Assembly (NCBI RefSeq): GCF_018070565.1
Contig: NZ_JAGPXL010000005.1
Location: 124,001 to 188,000 of the forward strand
From: Streptomyces sp. B93
Lineage (GTDB): Bacteria > Actinomycetota > Actinomycetes > Streptomycetales > Streptomycetaceae
Direction: 5' to 3'
Length of the DNA: 64,000 nt
Position numbers and translations under genes: made by a program. The notes beneath the pieces are model-generated. The model did no database searches. It saw only the letters and a list, made by a program, of their open reading frames with translations, and was not told where the DNA came from. Shown piece after piece: positions 53,877-62,743 of the stretch (within the stretch, counting starts at the first letter, position 1; each line of letters starts with the position of its first letter).

Positions 53877-55532
53877 TCAGATCCAGGTGTCCAGCCACAT
53901 CCTGGCCCGCCAGTCCCCGTACGGGATCGTCTGGCCGGTGTAGACCGGGAAGAAGTAGATGAAACTCCAGGCGATCAGAAGGACGAGCACGCCCGCGGCC
54001 AGTGCGCCGTTCCTGCGGCGCCCGGCGGATGCGCCCGGTGGGCCCAGCAGGGCGCCCAGGGTCATGGTGAGCGCCAGGCACAGGTACGGCACGAAGACGA
54101 CCGCGTAGAAGGAGAAGACCGTGCGGTCCTGGTACAGGAACCAGGGCAGGTAACCGGCGGCCACCGCGCACAGCACGGCGCCCGCGCGCCAGTCGCGGCG
54201 CAGGGCCCACCGGTGGAGCAGGTACACGAGGGCGCCGCACGCCGACCACCACAGCAGGGGAGTGCCGAGGGCGAGGATCGCCTGTGAGCAGTCGTCGGTC
54301 GTGTGGCAGTCGGCCGTTCCCGCCTTCGGGGACTCGTAGGAGAAGAGCACGGGGCGGCCGAGGACCAGCCAGCTCCAGGGGTTCGACTCGTACGTGTGGG
54401 GCGTGTGCAGGCCCACGTTGAACTGGTACACGCCGTACTCGTAGTGCCACAGGCTGCGCAGCGGGGCCGGTATCCACGACCAGGGCCCGCCGCGGCCGTC
54501 GGCCCAGTGGCGTCCGTAGCCCTTGTCGGAGAGGAACCAGCCCGTCCAGGCCGACAGGTACGTCACGACGGCGACCGGTACGAGGGACAGCACCGACCAG
54601 CCCAGGTCCTTGCGGAGGACGGCGCGGTACGGGCGGTAGGCACCGGCCACCCGGCGTGCGCCGACGTCCCACAGCAGGGTGAGGACCACGAAGAACGCGA
54701 GGAAGTACAGGCCGTTCCACTTCGTCGAGGCCGCCAGACCCAGGAGGGCACCGGCCGCCAGCCGCCAGGGGCGTACTCCCGTCCCGGCCCGGTCGCCGGT
54801 GGGGCCGTCGGGGCGTACCCGGCCGTGCGCGTCGGGCGGGAGGGCCGCCGCGAGCCGGGCCCGCGCGCTGTCGCGGTCGAGGAGCAGGCACCCGAACGCC
54901 GCCAGGACGAAGAACATGACGACGAGGTCGAGCAGGGCGTGGCGGCTCATCACGAAGTGCAGGCCGTCCAGCGCCAGCAGCGTTCCGGCCAGGCAGCCCA
55001 GCGCGGTCGAACGGAACAGGCGGCGGCCGATCCGGCACAGCATCAGCACCGACAGCGTGCCGAGCAGCGCCGTCATGAAGCGCCAGCCGTAGGGCTCCAG
55101 GCCGAACATCCACTCGCCGAGGGCGATCACCCACTTGCCGGTCGGCGGGTGCGCGACGAAGGCCCCGCTGTCGGAGAGCGGGATCACCTGGGGGTCGGCG
55201 AGGATCTGCGGGTCGGCGGCCTTGCGGTCCGGCCAGGTGCCCTCGTAGCCGAGTCGCAGCAGGGACCAGGCGTCCTTGGCGTAGTACGTCTCGTCGAAGA
55301 CGAGCGCCCGCGGACTGCCCAGCCGCCAGAAGCGCAGCACCCCGGCGAGGAGAGCCACCAGCACCGGCCCGCCCCACCCCGACCACCGGGCGAGCCGGGC
55401 CCCCGCGGCCGGGGGCAGCCCGAGCGCGCGCCACAACCGCGGCCCCGGCTCGGGGAAAGGGGGGACGAGGCGGTCGCGTACGGGGGTGGGGGGCCGTCGC
55501 TCGTGCCCGGAGCGGCGCAGGGTGTCCGTCAT
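53877..55532 (-). CDS. Protein O-mannosyltransferase (PMT, GT39)
   Basis: A 551-residue membrane enzyme of family GT39. The first extracellular loop FDETYYAKDAWSLLRLGYEG carries the conserved Asp-Glu, and many helices follow. It moves mannose from polyprenyl-phosphomannose to Ser/Thr of exported proteins. ATG 55532 overlaps the stop of the anti-sigma-like gene (ATGA), so its expression is tied to a sigma factor. Confidence 0.93.
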   Translation of the reverse strand: MTDTLRRSGHERRPPTPVRDRLVPPFPEPGPRLWRALGLPPAAGARLARWSGWGGPVLVALLAGVLRFWRLGSPRALVFDETYYAKDAWSLLRLGYEGTWPDRKAADPQILADPQVIPLSDSGAFVAHPPTGKWVIALGEWMFGLEPYGWRFMTALLGTLSVLMLCRIGRRLFRSTALGCLAGTLLALDGLHFVMSRHALLDLVVMFFVLAAFGCLLLDRDSARARLAAALPPDAHGRVRPDGPTGDRAGTGVRPWRLAAGALLGLAASTKWNGLYFLAFFVVLTLLWDVGARRVAGAYRPYRAVLRKDLGWSVLSLVPVAVVTYLSAWTGWFLSDKGYGRHWADGRGGPWSWIPAPLRSLWHYEYGVYQFNVGLHTPHTYESNPWSWLVLGRPVLFSYESPKAGTADCHTTDDCSQAILALGTPLLWWSACGALVYLLHRWALRRDWRAGAVLCAVAAGYLPWFLYQDRTVFSFYAVVFVPYLCLALTMTLGALLGPPGASAGRRRNGALAAGVLVLLIAWSFIYFFPVYTGQTIPYGDWRARMWLDTWI

Positions 55533-55849
55533 GTGCGGGCCGGTACCGGCGCTCGCTCGGCACCGGACGCGGGGCGGGCCGTCGGTGGCGTGGGGACCGA
55601 CTCGGCGGAGGTCACCGGCCGGGGCCGGGGAGAGGCGGGGCCGCCCTCGGTGAAGACGTTCGGCAGGACCAGTAGCGCGGCTCCGAGTGCCGCGAGGGCC
55701 AGCACGGAACCGGTGGCCACACAGGCCGCCCGCACCCGCTGCCGGGCACGCACGGCGGCCCGGAGGTGACGGCGGTGCCGGTCCTCGAACGGTGCGTCCT
55801 CCTGGCTGTCACGCATCATGCGGGCCAGCTCCTGCTCGAAACGATCCAT
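55529..55849 (-). CDS. Small membrane protein, probable anti-sigma factor
   Basis: A 106-residue protein with a charged N-terminal cytoplasmic part (DRFEQELARMMRDSQEDAP), one helix (CVATGSVLALAALGAALLV) and an outer tail. It sits directly behind a sigma factor gene, the usual place of an anti-sigma factor, though no zinc motif is present. ATG 55849 follows AGGAGG. Confidence 0.6.
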   Translation of the reverse strand: MDRFEQELARMMRDSQEDAPFEDRHRRHLRAAVRARQRVRAACVATGSVLALAALGAALLVLPNVFTEGGPASPRPRPVTSAESVPTPPTARPASGAERAPVPART

Positions 55850-55860
55850 GGCGTGCCTCC

Positions 55861-56376
55861 TCACTCGACCGGTTCGGCCGGTTCGACCGCGTCAGCCAGA
55901 AGCCGCCGCAACCGTGCGACGCCGCGGGCCGTCAGGGAACGCGCGGTACCCACCGGGCACCCCAGCGCCTGGGCGACCTGCTGCTCGGGCAGGTCCTGGT
56001 AGTAGCGCAGCACCACAGCGGCCCGCTGCCGCGCGGGCAGCAACGCCAGCATGGCCTCCAGACGGCTCCGTTCGTCCACGGCGGCGGTCTCGTCGGCGGC
56101 CCCGGGCGGATCGGGCAGCCGCTCCACCGGGTGCTCGCCCCACCATCGGCGGCGTGCCGAGCGGGCGGCGGCACGGGCCAGGACCCGGCGCACATACGCC
56201 TCGGGCGCCTGCCCGGCCACCTTCGGCCAGGCGAACCACAGTTTGACCAGAGCCTCCTGCAAGAGGTCCTCCGCCCGGTGCCGGTCTCCACCGGTGAGCA
56301 GCCGGGCCAGGTGGAGCAACGCCGACCACCGAGCCGTCACGAAGCGGTCGAACTCCTCCGCCCGCCCTCCCCCCAT
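55861..56376 (-). CDS. RNA polymerase sigma factor (SigE-type ECF)
   Basis: A 171-residue ECF sigma factor of the SigE family: region 2 (EFDRFVTARWSALLHLARLL, AEDLLQEALVKLWFAWPKV), region 4 (LPARQRAAVVLRYYQDLPEQ and VGTARSLTARGVARLRRLL). It heads an operon with the small membrane protein and the O-mannosyltransferase. A GGACATGTCC palindrome lies 32 bp upstream (56409-56418). Confidence 0.85.
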   Translation of the reverse strand: MGGGRAEEFDRFVTARWSALLHLARLLTGGDRHRAEDLLQEALVKLWFAWPKVAGQAPEAYVRRVLARAAARSARRRWWGEHPVERLPDPPGAADETAAVDERSRLEAMLALLPARQRAAVVLRYYQDLPEQQVAQALGCPVGTARSLTARGVARLRRLLADAVEPAEPVE

Positions 56377-56424
56377 CAGCGCCGACCCCTCGCCTCTCTG
56401 CCGACCACGGACATGTCCCCGACA

Positions 56425-56436
56425 CCTTTACAAAGG
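56425..56436. terminator. Inverted repeat at the end of the AraC remnant
   Basis: CCTTTACAAAGG has perfect 5-bp arms and overlaps the remnant's stop codon. Confidence 0.3.
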
Positions 56437-56700
56437 CACTGGCACCCGCCGCGCTATGCACCCCAGTTGTGTGGTGTGGGTCACAGGTCTTCGGTCGGCG
56501 AGGGACGCCGTCCGGGTCGCGGTGTGCCCCTGGTCGAGCAGGGCCTTCGCCAAGTCGAACCTGATCGTCTCCACGTGCCGGGCCGGGGTGGTGGACAGCT
56601 CGTCCCTGAAGAGGCGCGTGAGATGCCGGGGGCTCACATCGAGGTACTTGGCGAGTTCGCTGGGTGAGTGGATCCGGCGCACCACCACCGTCGAGCGTAT
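56428..56700 (-). pseudogene. Remnant of a GlxA-type AraC regulator
   Basis: The frame reads RIHSPSELAKYLDVSPRHLT and RLFRDELSTTPARHVETIRF, the first HTH of AraC/GlxA regulators, and DLAKALLDQGHTATR, then diverges into unrelated codons and stops. The DJ-1/PfpI sensory domain that normally precedes it (about 200 residues) and the second HTH are absent. It is a broken gene just upstream of sigJ. Confidence 0.7.
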
Positions 56701-56779
56701 CCTCGGTGCTCCCTGGCCGAGTTGATCAGGGCGCGATGACACACGACGTCGCGGGGAGCCTAAGGAGGCCGGGATCGGC

Positions 56780-57670
56780 ATGGGTGACGGGCACGCGTCC
56801 GGACGGTCCGGGCAGGCGGACCCGCTCGGAGCCGAATGGGAGCGGCACCGGCCCGCGGTCTTCGGTGTGGCCTACCGGCTGCTGGGAAGTGTCGCCGACG
56901 CCGAGGACGTGACCCAGGACGTGTGGCTCAGGGCGGCCGGAGCTGATCTGCGGGACGTCGGTGATCTGCGGGCCTGGCTGGTGACGGTCGCCTCGCGGCG
57001 GTCGTACGACATCCTCAAGAGCGCCCGTGTCCGCCGGGAGTCCTATGTCGGGCCGTGGCTGCCGGAGCCGCTGCTGACGGGGCCGGACGCCTCGCAGCCG
57101 GTACTCGTCGACGAGTCCGTCAGTTCGGCGATGCTCCTGATCATGGAGGAGCTGAGCCCGCCGGAGCGGGTGGCCTTCGTCCTGCACGACGTCTTCGGTC
57201 TGGAGTTCGGCCGGATCGCCGAGGTGCTGGACGTCTCCGTGCCCGGGGCGCGGCAGCTCGCCTCCCGGGCGAGGCGGCGGGTCGCCAAGGCGAAGGAGTC
57301 CACGCCCTCGGCGTCGAAGGAGGAGCGCGAACGCCTCCTCACCGTCTTCCGTGCCGCCTACGAGGCCGGGGACCTGGCCGGACTGGTCAGACTGCTGCAC
57401 CCGGACGCCGTCTACGTCACCGACGGCGGCGGCAAGGCCTTCGCCGCCCGCAAGCTCATCCACGGCGGCGAGCGCGTCGCCGGGGTCATGGTGCGCACGG
57501 GGCGCCAGTGGCGCCCGGACCGGATCGACTTCGCCGAGGTCGGCGGCGAGCTGGCCCTCGTGTTCCACCGGGAGGGCCGGGTCTACTCCGTGGACACGGT
57601 GCAGATCACCGACGGTCTGATCACCGCGTACCGCCGGGTCCTCAATCCCGACAAACTCGTGCGGGTCTGA
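56780..57670 (+). CDS. sigJ: ECF41-type sigma factor SigJ
   Basis: A 296-residue ECF41 sigma factor. Region 2 (FGVAYRLLGSVADAEDVTQDVW) and region 4 (LSPPERVAFVLHDVFGLEF) precede a SnoaL-like C-terminal domain that modulates activity. The family hallmarks WLPEP (about residue 94) and DGGGK (about residue 215) are present. No anti-sigma factor is expected for this group. Its targets are usually the adjacent oxidoreductase and carboxymuconolactone decarboxylase genes, exactly as here. Confidence 0.95.
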   Translation: MGDGHASGRSGQADPLGAEWERHRPAVFGVAYRLLGSVADAEDVTQDVWLRAAGADLRDVGDLRAWLVTVASRRSYDILKSARVRRESYVGPWLPEPLLTGPDASQPVLVDESVSSAMLLIMEELSPPERVAFVLHDVFGLEFGRIAEVLDVSVPGARQLASRARRRVAKAKESTPSASKEERERLLTVFRAAYEAGDLAGLVRLLHPDAVYVTDGGGKAFAARKLIHGGERVAGVMVRTGRQWRPDRIDFAEVGGELALVFHREGRVYSVDTVQITDGLITAYRRVLNPDKLVRV

Positions 57671-57726
57671 GCGGACGAACTCGTTCGGGTCCGAGCCGTC
57701 ACACTCGTTCGGACCTGAGCCGTCAC
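57655..57726. repeat. Three 24-bp tandem repeats overlapping the sigJ end
   Basis: Units at 57655-57678, 57679-57702 and 57703-57726 share ACTCGT.CGG..CGAG/TGAGC; a partial fourth begins at 57727. The first contains the last codons and stop of sigJ. The second and third carry the CCGTCACA promoter element, which is therefore duplicated. Confidence 0.7.
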
Positions 57727-57747
57727 ACTCGCGGGGGTCACCTCGTC
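57721..57747 (+). promoter_or_regulatory. ECF41 promoter of the oxidoreductase gene
   Basis: CGTCACA (57721-57727), 16 nt, and CGTC (57744-57747) match the ECF41 pattern TGTCACA-N16-CGTC at 10 of 11 fixed positions, 87 bp upstream of the oxidoreductase. A second copy of the -35 (57697-57703) sits one repeat earlier. Confidence 0.7.
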
Positions 57748-57833
57748 TCCCTGATGAGAACGCACCACGGGCGACGAGGGAGCAGGAGAGAGCCCTTCAC
57801 TCGACGCCGCCCCCGCCTGAGTAAGGACCCCGT

Positions 57834-58757
57834 ATGAAAGCCATCACTGTGCGGGACCGCGCCGCCGGTCCCGCCGGGATGTCCCTGACCGATCTGCCCC
57901 ACCCCCACGCCGCCGAGAACGACGTGGTCGTGCGGGTGCACGCCGCCGGTTTCACCCCCGGCGAGCTGGACTGGCCCGCCACCTGGACCGACCGCGCCGG
58001 TCGTGACCGGACGCCGAGCGTGCCCGGTCACGAGCTGTCCGGCGTCGTCGTGGAGCTGGGCTACGGCACCACCGGCCTGACCGCCGGACAGCGGGTGTTC
58101 GGCCTGGCCGACTGGACCCGTGACGGCACGCTCGCGGAGTACACCGCGGTGGAGGCCCGCAACCTAGCCCCGCTGCCCGCGGACATCGACCACACCGTGG
58201 CCGCCGCGCTGCCGATCTCCGGACTGACCGCCTGGCAGGGCCTGTTCGACCACGGCCGCCTCACCACGGGCCAGACCGTCCTGGTCCACGGCGCCGCGGG
58301 CGGCGTCGGCTCCCTCGCGGTACAGCTCGCCCGCGAGGTGGGCGCCCGGGTCATCGGCACCGGCCGGGCCTCCGGCCGGGACAGGGCACTCGCCCTCGGC
58401 GTCGACACCTACGTCGACCTGGAGAGCGAGAAGCTGGAGGACGTCGGCGAGGTCGACCTCGTGTTCGACGTCATCGGCGGTGACGTCCTCGACCGCTCTG
58501 CCGCCCTGGTCCGCGCCGGGGGCACGCTGGTCAGCGTCGCCATGCCGCCCACGGTCAGGCCCGAGGACGGGCGGGCGGTCTTCTTCGTCGTCGAACCCGA
58601 CCGCGCCCGGCTCGCCGATCTCGCCGCCAGGGTGAGGGACGGTCGGCTCACCCCGGCCATCGGCGCGGTGCGGCCACTCGACGAGGCACCCGCCGCGTTC
58701 GCGCCCGGCGCGCCGCGCACCGGGGGCAGGACGATCATCCGGGTCGCGCAGGACTGA
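57834..58757 (+). CDS. Zinc-less quinone-type (MDR) oxidoreductase
   Basis: A 307-residue NADPH-dependent quinone oxidoreductase/MDR enzyme: GroES-like start, VPGHELSGVVVELG, NAD(P) fold VLVHGAAGGVGSLAVQLAREVG. There are no Cys/His zinc ligands. It belongs to the COE class (oxidoreductase, epimerase or carboxymuconolactone decarboxylase) typical of ECF41 targets. Confidence 0.92.
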   Translation: MKAITVRDRAAGPAGMSLTDLPHPHAAENDVVVRVHAAGFTPGELDWPATWTDRAGRDRTPSVPGHELSGVVVELGYGTTGLTAGQRVFGLADWTRDGTLAEYTAVEARNLAPLPADIDHTVAAALPISGLTAWQGLFDHGRLTTGQTVLVHGAAGGVGSLAVQLAREVGARVIGTGRASGRDRALALGVDTYVDLESEKLEDVGEVDLVFDVIGGDVLDRSAALVRAGGTLVSVAMPPTVRPEDGRAVFFVVEPDRARLADLAARVRDGRLTPAIGAVRPLDEAPAAFAPGAPRTGGRTIIRVAQD

Positions 58758-58801
58758 ACGCGTCACCCGCACCCCCGTACTTCTCGACGATCGAAGGAAT
58801 C

Positions 58802-59260
58802 ATGACCGACCCCCAGCGCGTCCACATGGGCAAGCAGCACCCGGCCGCCTACAAGGCCCTCATCGCCCTGTCCGCGGAGGTGGAACAGGCCACCGCCGCG
58901 GCGGGCCTCGACCCGCTGCTGGTCGAGCTGCTGAGAATCCGCGCCTCCCAGATCAACGGCTGCGCGTTCTGCCTGCGCATGCACACCCAGGACGCCCTCA
59001 AGAAGGGCGAGAACCCCGACCGCATCGCCGTGCTGCCCGCCTGGGCGGAGACCGGCTACTTCTCCGCGACCGACCGCGCCGCCCTCCGCCTGACCGAGGC
59101 GATCACCCGCGTACCGGACGGACACGTCAGCGACGAGGACTTCGCCGCGGCCGCGACCGTGCTCACCCCGGACCAGATCTCGGCGGTCGCGTGGCTGGCG
59201 ACCGTGATGAACGCCTTCAACCGCGTCGCCGTCACCAGCCGGTACCCCGTCGGCGACTGA
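58802..59260 (+). CDS. Carboxymuconolactone decarboxylase / AhpD-like protein
   Basis: A 152-residue AhpD-type protein with the CAFCLRMH motif (redox Cys-x2-Cys with a nearby His) and a helical bundle (LTEAITRVPDGHVSDEDFAA). It probably works as an alkylhydroperoxidase-like disulphide redox protein. It is the second member of the ECF41-controlled set with the oxidoreductase. ATG 58802 follows GAAGGAA. Confidence 0.92.
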   Translation: MTDPQRVHMGKQHPAAYKALIALSAEVEQATAAAGLDPLLVELLRIRASQINGCAFCLRMHTQDALKKGENPDRIAVLPAWAETGYFSATDRAALRLTEAITRVPDGHVSDEDFAAAATVLTPDQISAVAWLATVMNAFNRVAVTSRYPVGD

Positions 59261-59263
59261 CCC

Positions 59264-59278
59264 ACCCCCTACCGGGGT
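59264..59278. terminator. Short inverted repeat after the decarboxylase gene
   Basis: ACCCC and GGGGT pair around 5 nt just after the stop codon; it could end the ECF41 operon. Confidence 0.35.
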
Positions 59279-59375
59279 AGCACCGCCGAGTTGGCTCCCC
59301 GGTGTGACGCCCCACGCCTGACGGCCTTCCTACCTTCCTCCCGTCGCCACGGACGAGACGGAGGGAGACGGACGG

Positions 59376-60350
59376 ATGCGCCGCTTCAGGAGGATGCTGA
59401 CCACCGCCGTACTGACCACACTGCTGGTCGGTGGCACGGCGGCCTGGGGCCCGGTGAGCGGCCAGAGCCCGCCGAGCGGTCCGCTGCCCGGCACCGCCGC
59501 CTGGCTGGCGGACGGCTCCCTGGGCAGGCGGCTGCCGGACCCCGCCACGGCCACCCCGTCCGAAGTGGCGGTCTTCTTCGACGGTCTGACCGAGGCTCAG
59601 CGGCGGCGGCTCGTCGCGGACCACCCCACCGTGGTGGGCAACCTCGACGGCGCCCCCGTACACCTCCGCTACCAGGCCAACGCCGCCGCGGGCGACCAGG
59701 TCCTGGCGTACGACCCACGCGGCCGGGGCCTGATCGCACGCGTCGTGGGCGACCTGGAGCACGCCGCCCATGTCTCCGTGATCGTCCCCGGCTCGGACAC
59801 CGACCTCTCCAGGTCCGACCGTACGGCGCGGTGGGCCGCCGACCTCCAGGAGGCGGCGGGCGCCGACACCGCCGTCATCGCCTGGGTCGGCTACACCACC
59901 CCCTCCGGCATCGGCCCGGACCTGGCCACGGGGCGGCTCGCCGAGGGCGGCGCCGAGCGGCTCCGCCGGCTCACCGACGGCCTGGACGCGGTGGGCCTGC
60001 CCGTCCCCGCCCTCTTCTGCCACAGCTACGGCTCGGTGGTCTGCGGCCTCGCCGCCCCCGGCACCGACGCGAGCGACATCGTCGTCATGGGCTCACCCGG
60101 CATGCGCGCCGACGACGTCACCGCACTCCGCACCGACGCCCACGTCTGGGCGGCGAAGTCCCCGGACGACTGGATCGGACGCGTCCCCCACGTCGAGTTC
60201 CTGGGCCTCGGCCACGGCGCGGACCCCACCTCGCCCGGCTTCGGCGCGACCGTCCTGCCCGCCGACGACGTCCCGGCGCACGACGCCTACTTCGCCCCCG
60301 GCACCTCCACCCTTGCCGCGTTCGCGGCCATCGCCGACGGGGAGATGTGA
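59376..60350 (+). CDS. Secreted alpha/beta hydrolase (DUF1023)
   Basis: A 324-residue exported hydrolase: basic signal peptide (MRRFRRMLTTAVLTTLLVGG), the DUF1023 block ending in FCHSYGSVVCG with nucleophile Ser, and a His near GLGHGADPTSP. Substrate is unknown. It overlaps the next gene by TGATG, so they form a unit. Confidence 0.85.
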   Translation: MRRFRRMLTTAVLTTLLVGGTAAWGPVSGQSPPSGPLPGTAAWLADGSLGRRLPDPATATPSEVAVFFDGLTEAQRRRLVADHPTVVGNLDGAPVHLRYQANAAAGDQVLAYDPRGRGLIARVVGDLEHAAHVSVIVPGSDTDLSRSDRTARWAADLQEAAGADTAVIAWVGYTTPSGIGPDLATGRLAEGGAERLRRLTDGLDAVGLPVPALFCHSYGSVVCGLAAPGTDASDIVVMGSPGMRADDVTALRTDAHVWAAKSPDDWIGRVPHVEFLGLGHGADPTSPGFGATVLPADDVPAHDAYFAPGTSTLAAFAAIADGEM

Positions 60351-61540
60351 TGCGCACCCCCACGACACTCGTGAAGCTCAGCGCCGGGATCGACGAGCGG
60401 ACCCCCGCCCACCGCGACCGCGCCGTCGACGGCCTGCGCGCGCTGGCGCTGCTGGCCGTCCCGACCGGGCACTGGCTGCTCGGCGGCTTCACCCTCGACA
60501 CCGGCGGCGGCCTGCACAACGCCAGCCCGCTCGCCACCTTCGGGACCCTCGCCCCGATCAGCTGGGTCCTCCAGACGCTGGGCATCTTCTTCCTGGTCGG
60601 CGGCTACTCCTCGTACCTCTCCTACCGGCGCCGCAAGGGCTCGGCACGCGAGTGGATCACCGGCCGGTTCATCCGCCTGGGCCGCCCGGTCCTCGGCGTC
60701 ACCGCCGTGTGGGCGCTGCTGCTCCCCGTCCTCCACCACGGCCTGGGCGTCCCGGCCGCCACCCTGCGCACCGCGTCGACCCTGGTCGTCCAGCCCTTGT
60801 GGTTCGTCGGCGTCTACGCCGTGATCACGGCCCTCACGCCGTACTGCGTCCGTGCCTCGCGGCGCCTCGGCCCCTGGTCGGCGGCTTTGCTGCTGGGCTC
60901 GGTCGCGGTGGTCGACTTCCTGCGGTACGGGCCGTACGGGGACGCGATGCCGTCCTGGGTGAGCGTGCTCAACCTGCTGCCGGGCTGGATGTTCGCCTAC
61001 CAGCTGGGCGTGTGCTGGGCGGACCGGAGGCTGGGCCGCCGGACGGCGTGGCTGCTGGGCGCGGGCGGCGCCGCGCTGTTCGCCACCCTGCTGCTGGCCT
61101 TCCACTACCCGGTGTCGATGGTGGGTGTGCCCGGCGCGTCCCGGACCAACTCCCACCCGCCGTCCCTGCTGGTCCTGGCGCTGGCGGCCGTCCAGTGCGG
61201 GGCGGCGATCCTGCTGCGCGACCGGCTGGCCCGGCTGCTGCGGCACCCCGTCCTGTGGGCGCCGGTGGTGATCGTCAACCTGTCGGCGATGACGATCCTG
61301 TGCTGGCACCAGACCGCGCTGCTCGCCGCCGCGGTGCCCGCCTCGTACGCCGGTGAGGTCCCGGGCCTGACCACCGCGCCGGACACGGCCGGATGGATCC
61401 TCGCCCGGCTGGCCTGGCTGCCGCTCCTCGCCGGGCTGCTCGTGGTGATCGCGCGGTTCGCCCGGCCCCTGGAGACCCCAGGGGACCGCACCACCACCAC
61501 CCGCCGTGCCGTGCTGCGGATAACCCCACCCCCAGCGTGA
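60350..61540 (+). CDS. Acyltransferase 3 family membrane protein
   Basis: A 396-residue multi-spanning acyltransferase: the first helix has the catalytic-type DGLRALALLAVPTGHWL, then about ten helices. Family members O-acetylate carbohydrates or antibiotics at the membrane. It follows the DUF1023 hydrolase; the two may modify and de-modify one surface substrate, which is inference only. ATG 60350 overlaps the previous stop. Confidence 0.87.
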   Translation: MRTPTTLVKLSAGIDERTPAHRDRAVDGLRALALLAVPTGHWLLGGFTLDTGGGLHNASPLATFGTLAPISWVLQTLGIFFLVGGYSSYLSYRRRKGSAREWITGRFIRLGRPVLGVTAVWALLLPVLHHGLGVPAATLRTASTLVVQPLWFVGVYAVITALTPYCVRASRRLGPWSAALLLGSVAVVDFLRYGPYGDAMPSWVSVLNLLPGWMFAYQLGVCWADRRLGRRTAWLLGAGGAALFATLLLAFHYPVSMVGVPGASRTNSHPPSLLVLALAAVQCGAAILLRDRLARLLRHPVLWAPVVIVNLSAMTILCWHQTALLAAAVPASYAGEVPGLTTAPDTAGWILARLAWLPLLAGLLVVIARFARPLETPGDRTTTTRRAVLRITPPPA

Positions 61541-61675
61541 AGGATCCCCCCTGATCAGCCGGGGGATGGCTCCATGGCCCGCCAACGCCCCTGATCCGTA
61601 CGTTCATTCCAGCCGGACCGACGGGCCACGCGCCGCATCGAAACCGCGACCACCCACAATCCACGGAGTACACCC

Positions 61676-62743
61676 ATGTCCTTGGCCGGCGAAGCAGTTC
61701 TGCCGCACCCCGAGAAGGCCACCGCGACGCACACCCGACCGGAGACGGGCAGCGAGTTCACACCGTTGCTGCGCGACGTCAAGGGACAGGAACTGCTCGA
61801 CCGGCGCACCGGCTGGTACGCGCGCACCATGGTGACCAACGCGCTCGCCCTGGCCGCCGTCGTCACCGGCATGGCGCTCATCGGCGGCTCCTGGTGGGTG
61901 CTCGTCCTCGCGCCCGTTCTCGCCGTGCTGTGCGCCCGTACGGCGTTCATCGGCCATGACGCGGGCCACGGCCAGATCAGCGGGAACCGCGCCACCAGCC
62001 GCCGTATCGGACTCGTCCACGGCAACCTGCTGCTCGGCATGAGCTACGCGTGGTGGAACGACAAGCACAACCGCCACCACGCCAACCCCAACCACATCGA
62101 CAAGGACCCGGACGTCGCCGCCGACGTGCTCGTCTTCACCAGCGGACAGGCCGCCACCCGCACCGGCTTCCGCGGCTGGCTCACCCGCCACCAGGCATGG
62201 CTCTTCTTCCCCCTCACCCTCCTCGAAGGCCTCGCCCTGAAGCTCCACGGCTTCCGTGACCTGCGCCGCCAGACCGGCCGCGAGCGCCTGGTGGAGGGCA
62301 CGCTCCTCCTCGCCCATGCCGCCGGGTACGCCACCCTGCTCCTGACGACCATGCCGCTCCCGCACGCCCTGGTCTTCGCCGCCCTCCACCAGGCCCTGTT
62401 CGGGCTGCACCTGGGCCTGGCCTTCGCACCCAACCACAAGGGCATGGACATGCCCGACCCGGACGGCGAGAAGTGGGGACACCTGCGCCGCCAGGTCCTC
62501 ACCTCCCGCAACATCGAGGGCGGCGCCCTCACCGACTGGTTCCTCGGCGGCCTCAACTACCAGATAGAGCACCACCTGTTCCCCAGCATGCCCCGCCCCA
62601 ACCTGCGGCTCGCCCAGTCCATGGTGAAGGCCCACTGCCGCGACCTCGGTATCCCCTACGCCGAGACCGGCCTCGTCGACTCCTACCGTCAGGCACTGCG
62701 GCACATGCACGAAGTGGGAGAACCACTGCGTGCCGACATCTGA
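61676..62743 (+). CDS. Membrane fatty acid desaturase
   Basis: A 355-residue membrane desaturase with His boxes HDAGH (about 100), HNRHH (about 135) and QIEHH (about 300), the three that bind the di-iron centre. It introduces a double bond into membrane lipid acyl chains and would raise fluidity. It overlaps the histidine kinase gene (TGATG). Confidence 0.94.
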   Translation: MSLAGEAVLPHPEKATATHTRPETGSEFTPLLRDVKGQELLDRRTGWYARTMVTNALALAAVVTGMALIGGSWWVLVLAPVLAVLCARTAFIGHDAGHGQISGNRATSRRIGLVHGNLLLGMSYAWWNDKHNRHHANPNHIDKDPDVAADVLVFTSGQAATRTGFRGWLTRHQAWLFFPLTLLEGLALKLHGFRDLRRQTGRERLVEGTLLLAHAAGYATLLLTTMPLPHALVFAALHQALFGLHLGLAFAPNHKGMDMPDPDGEKWGHLRRQVLTSRNIEGGALTDWFLGGLNYQIEHHLFPSMPRPNLRLAQSMVKAHCRDLGIPYAETGLVDSYRQALRHMHEVGEPLRADI

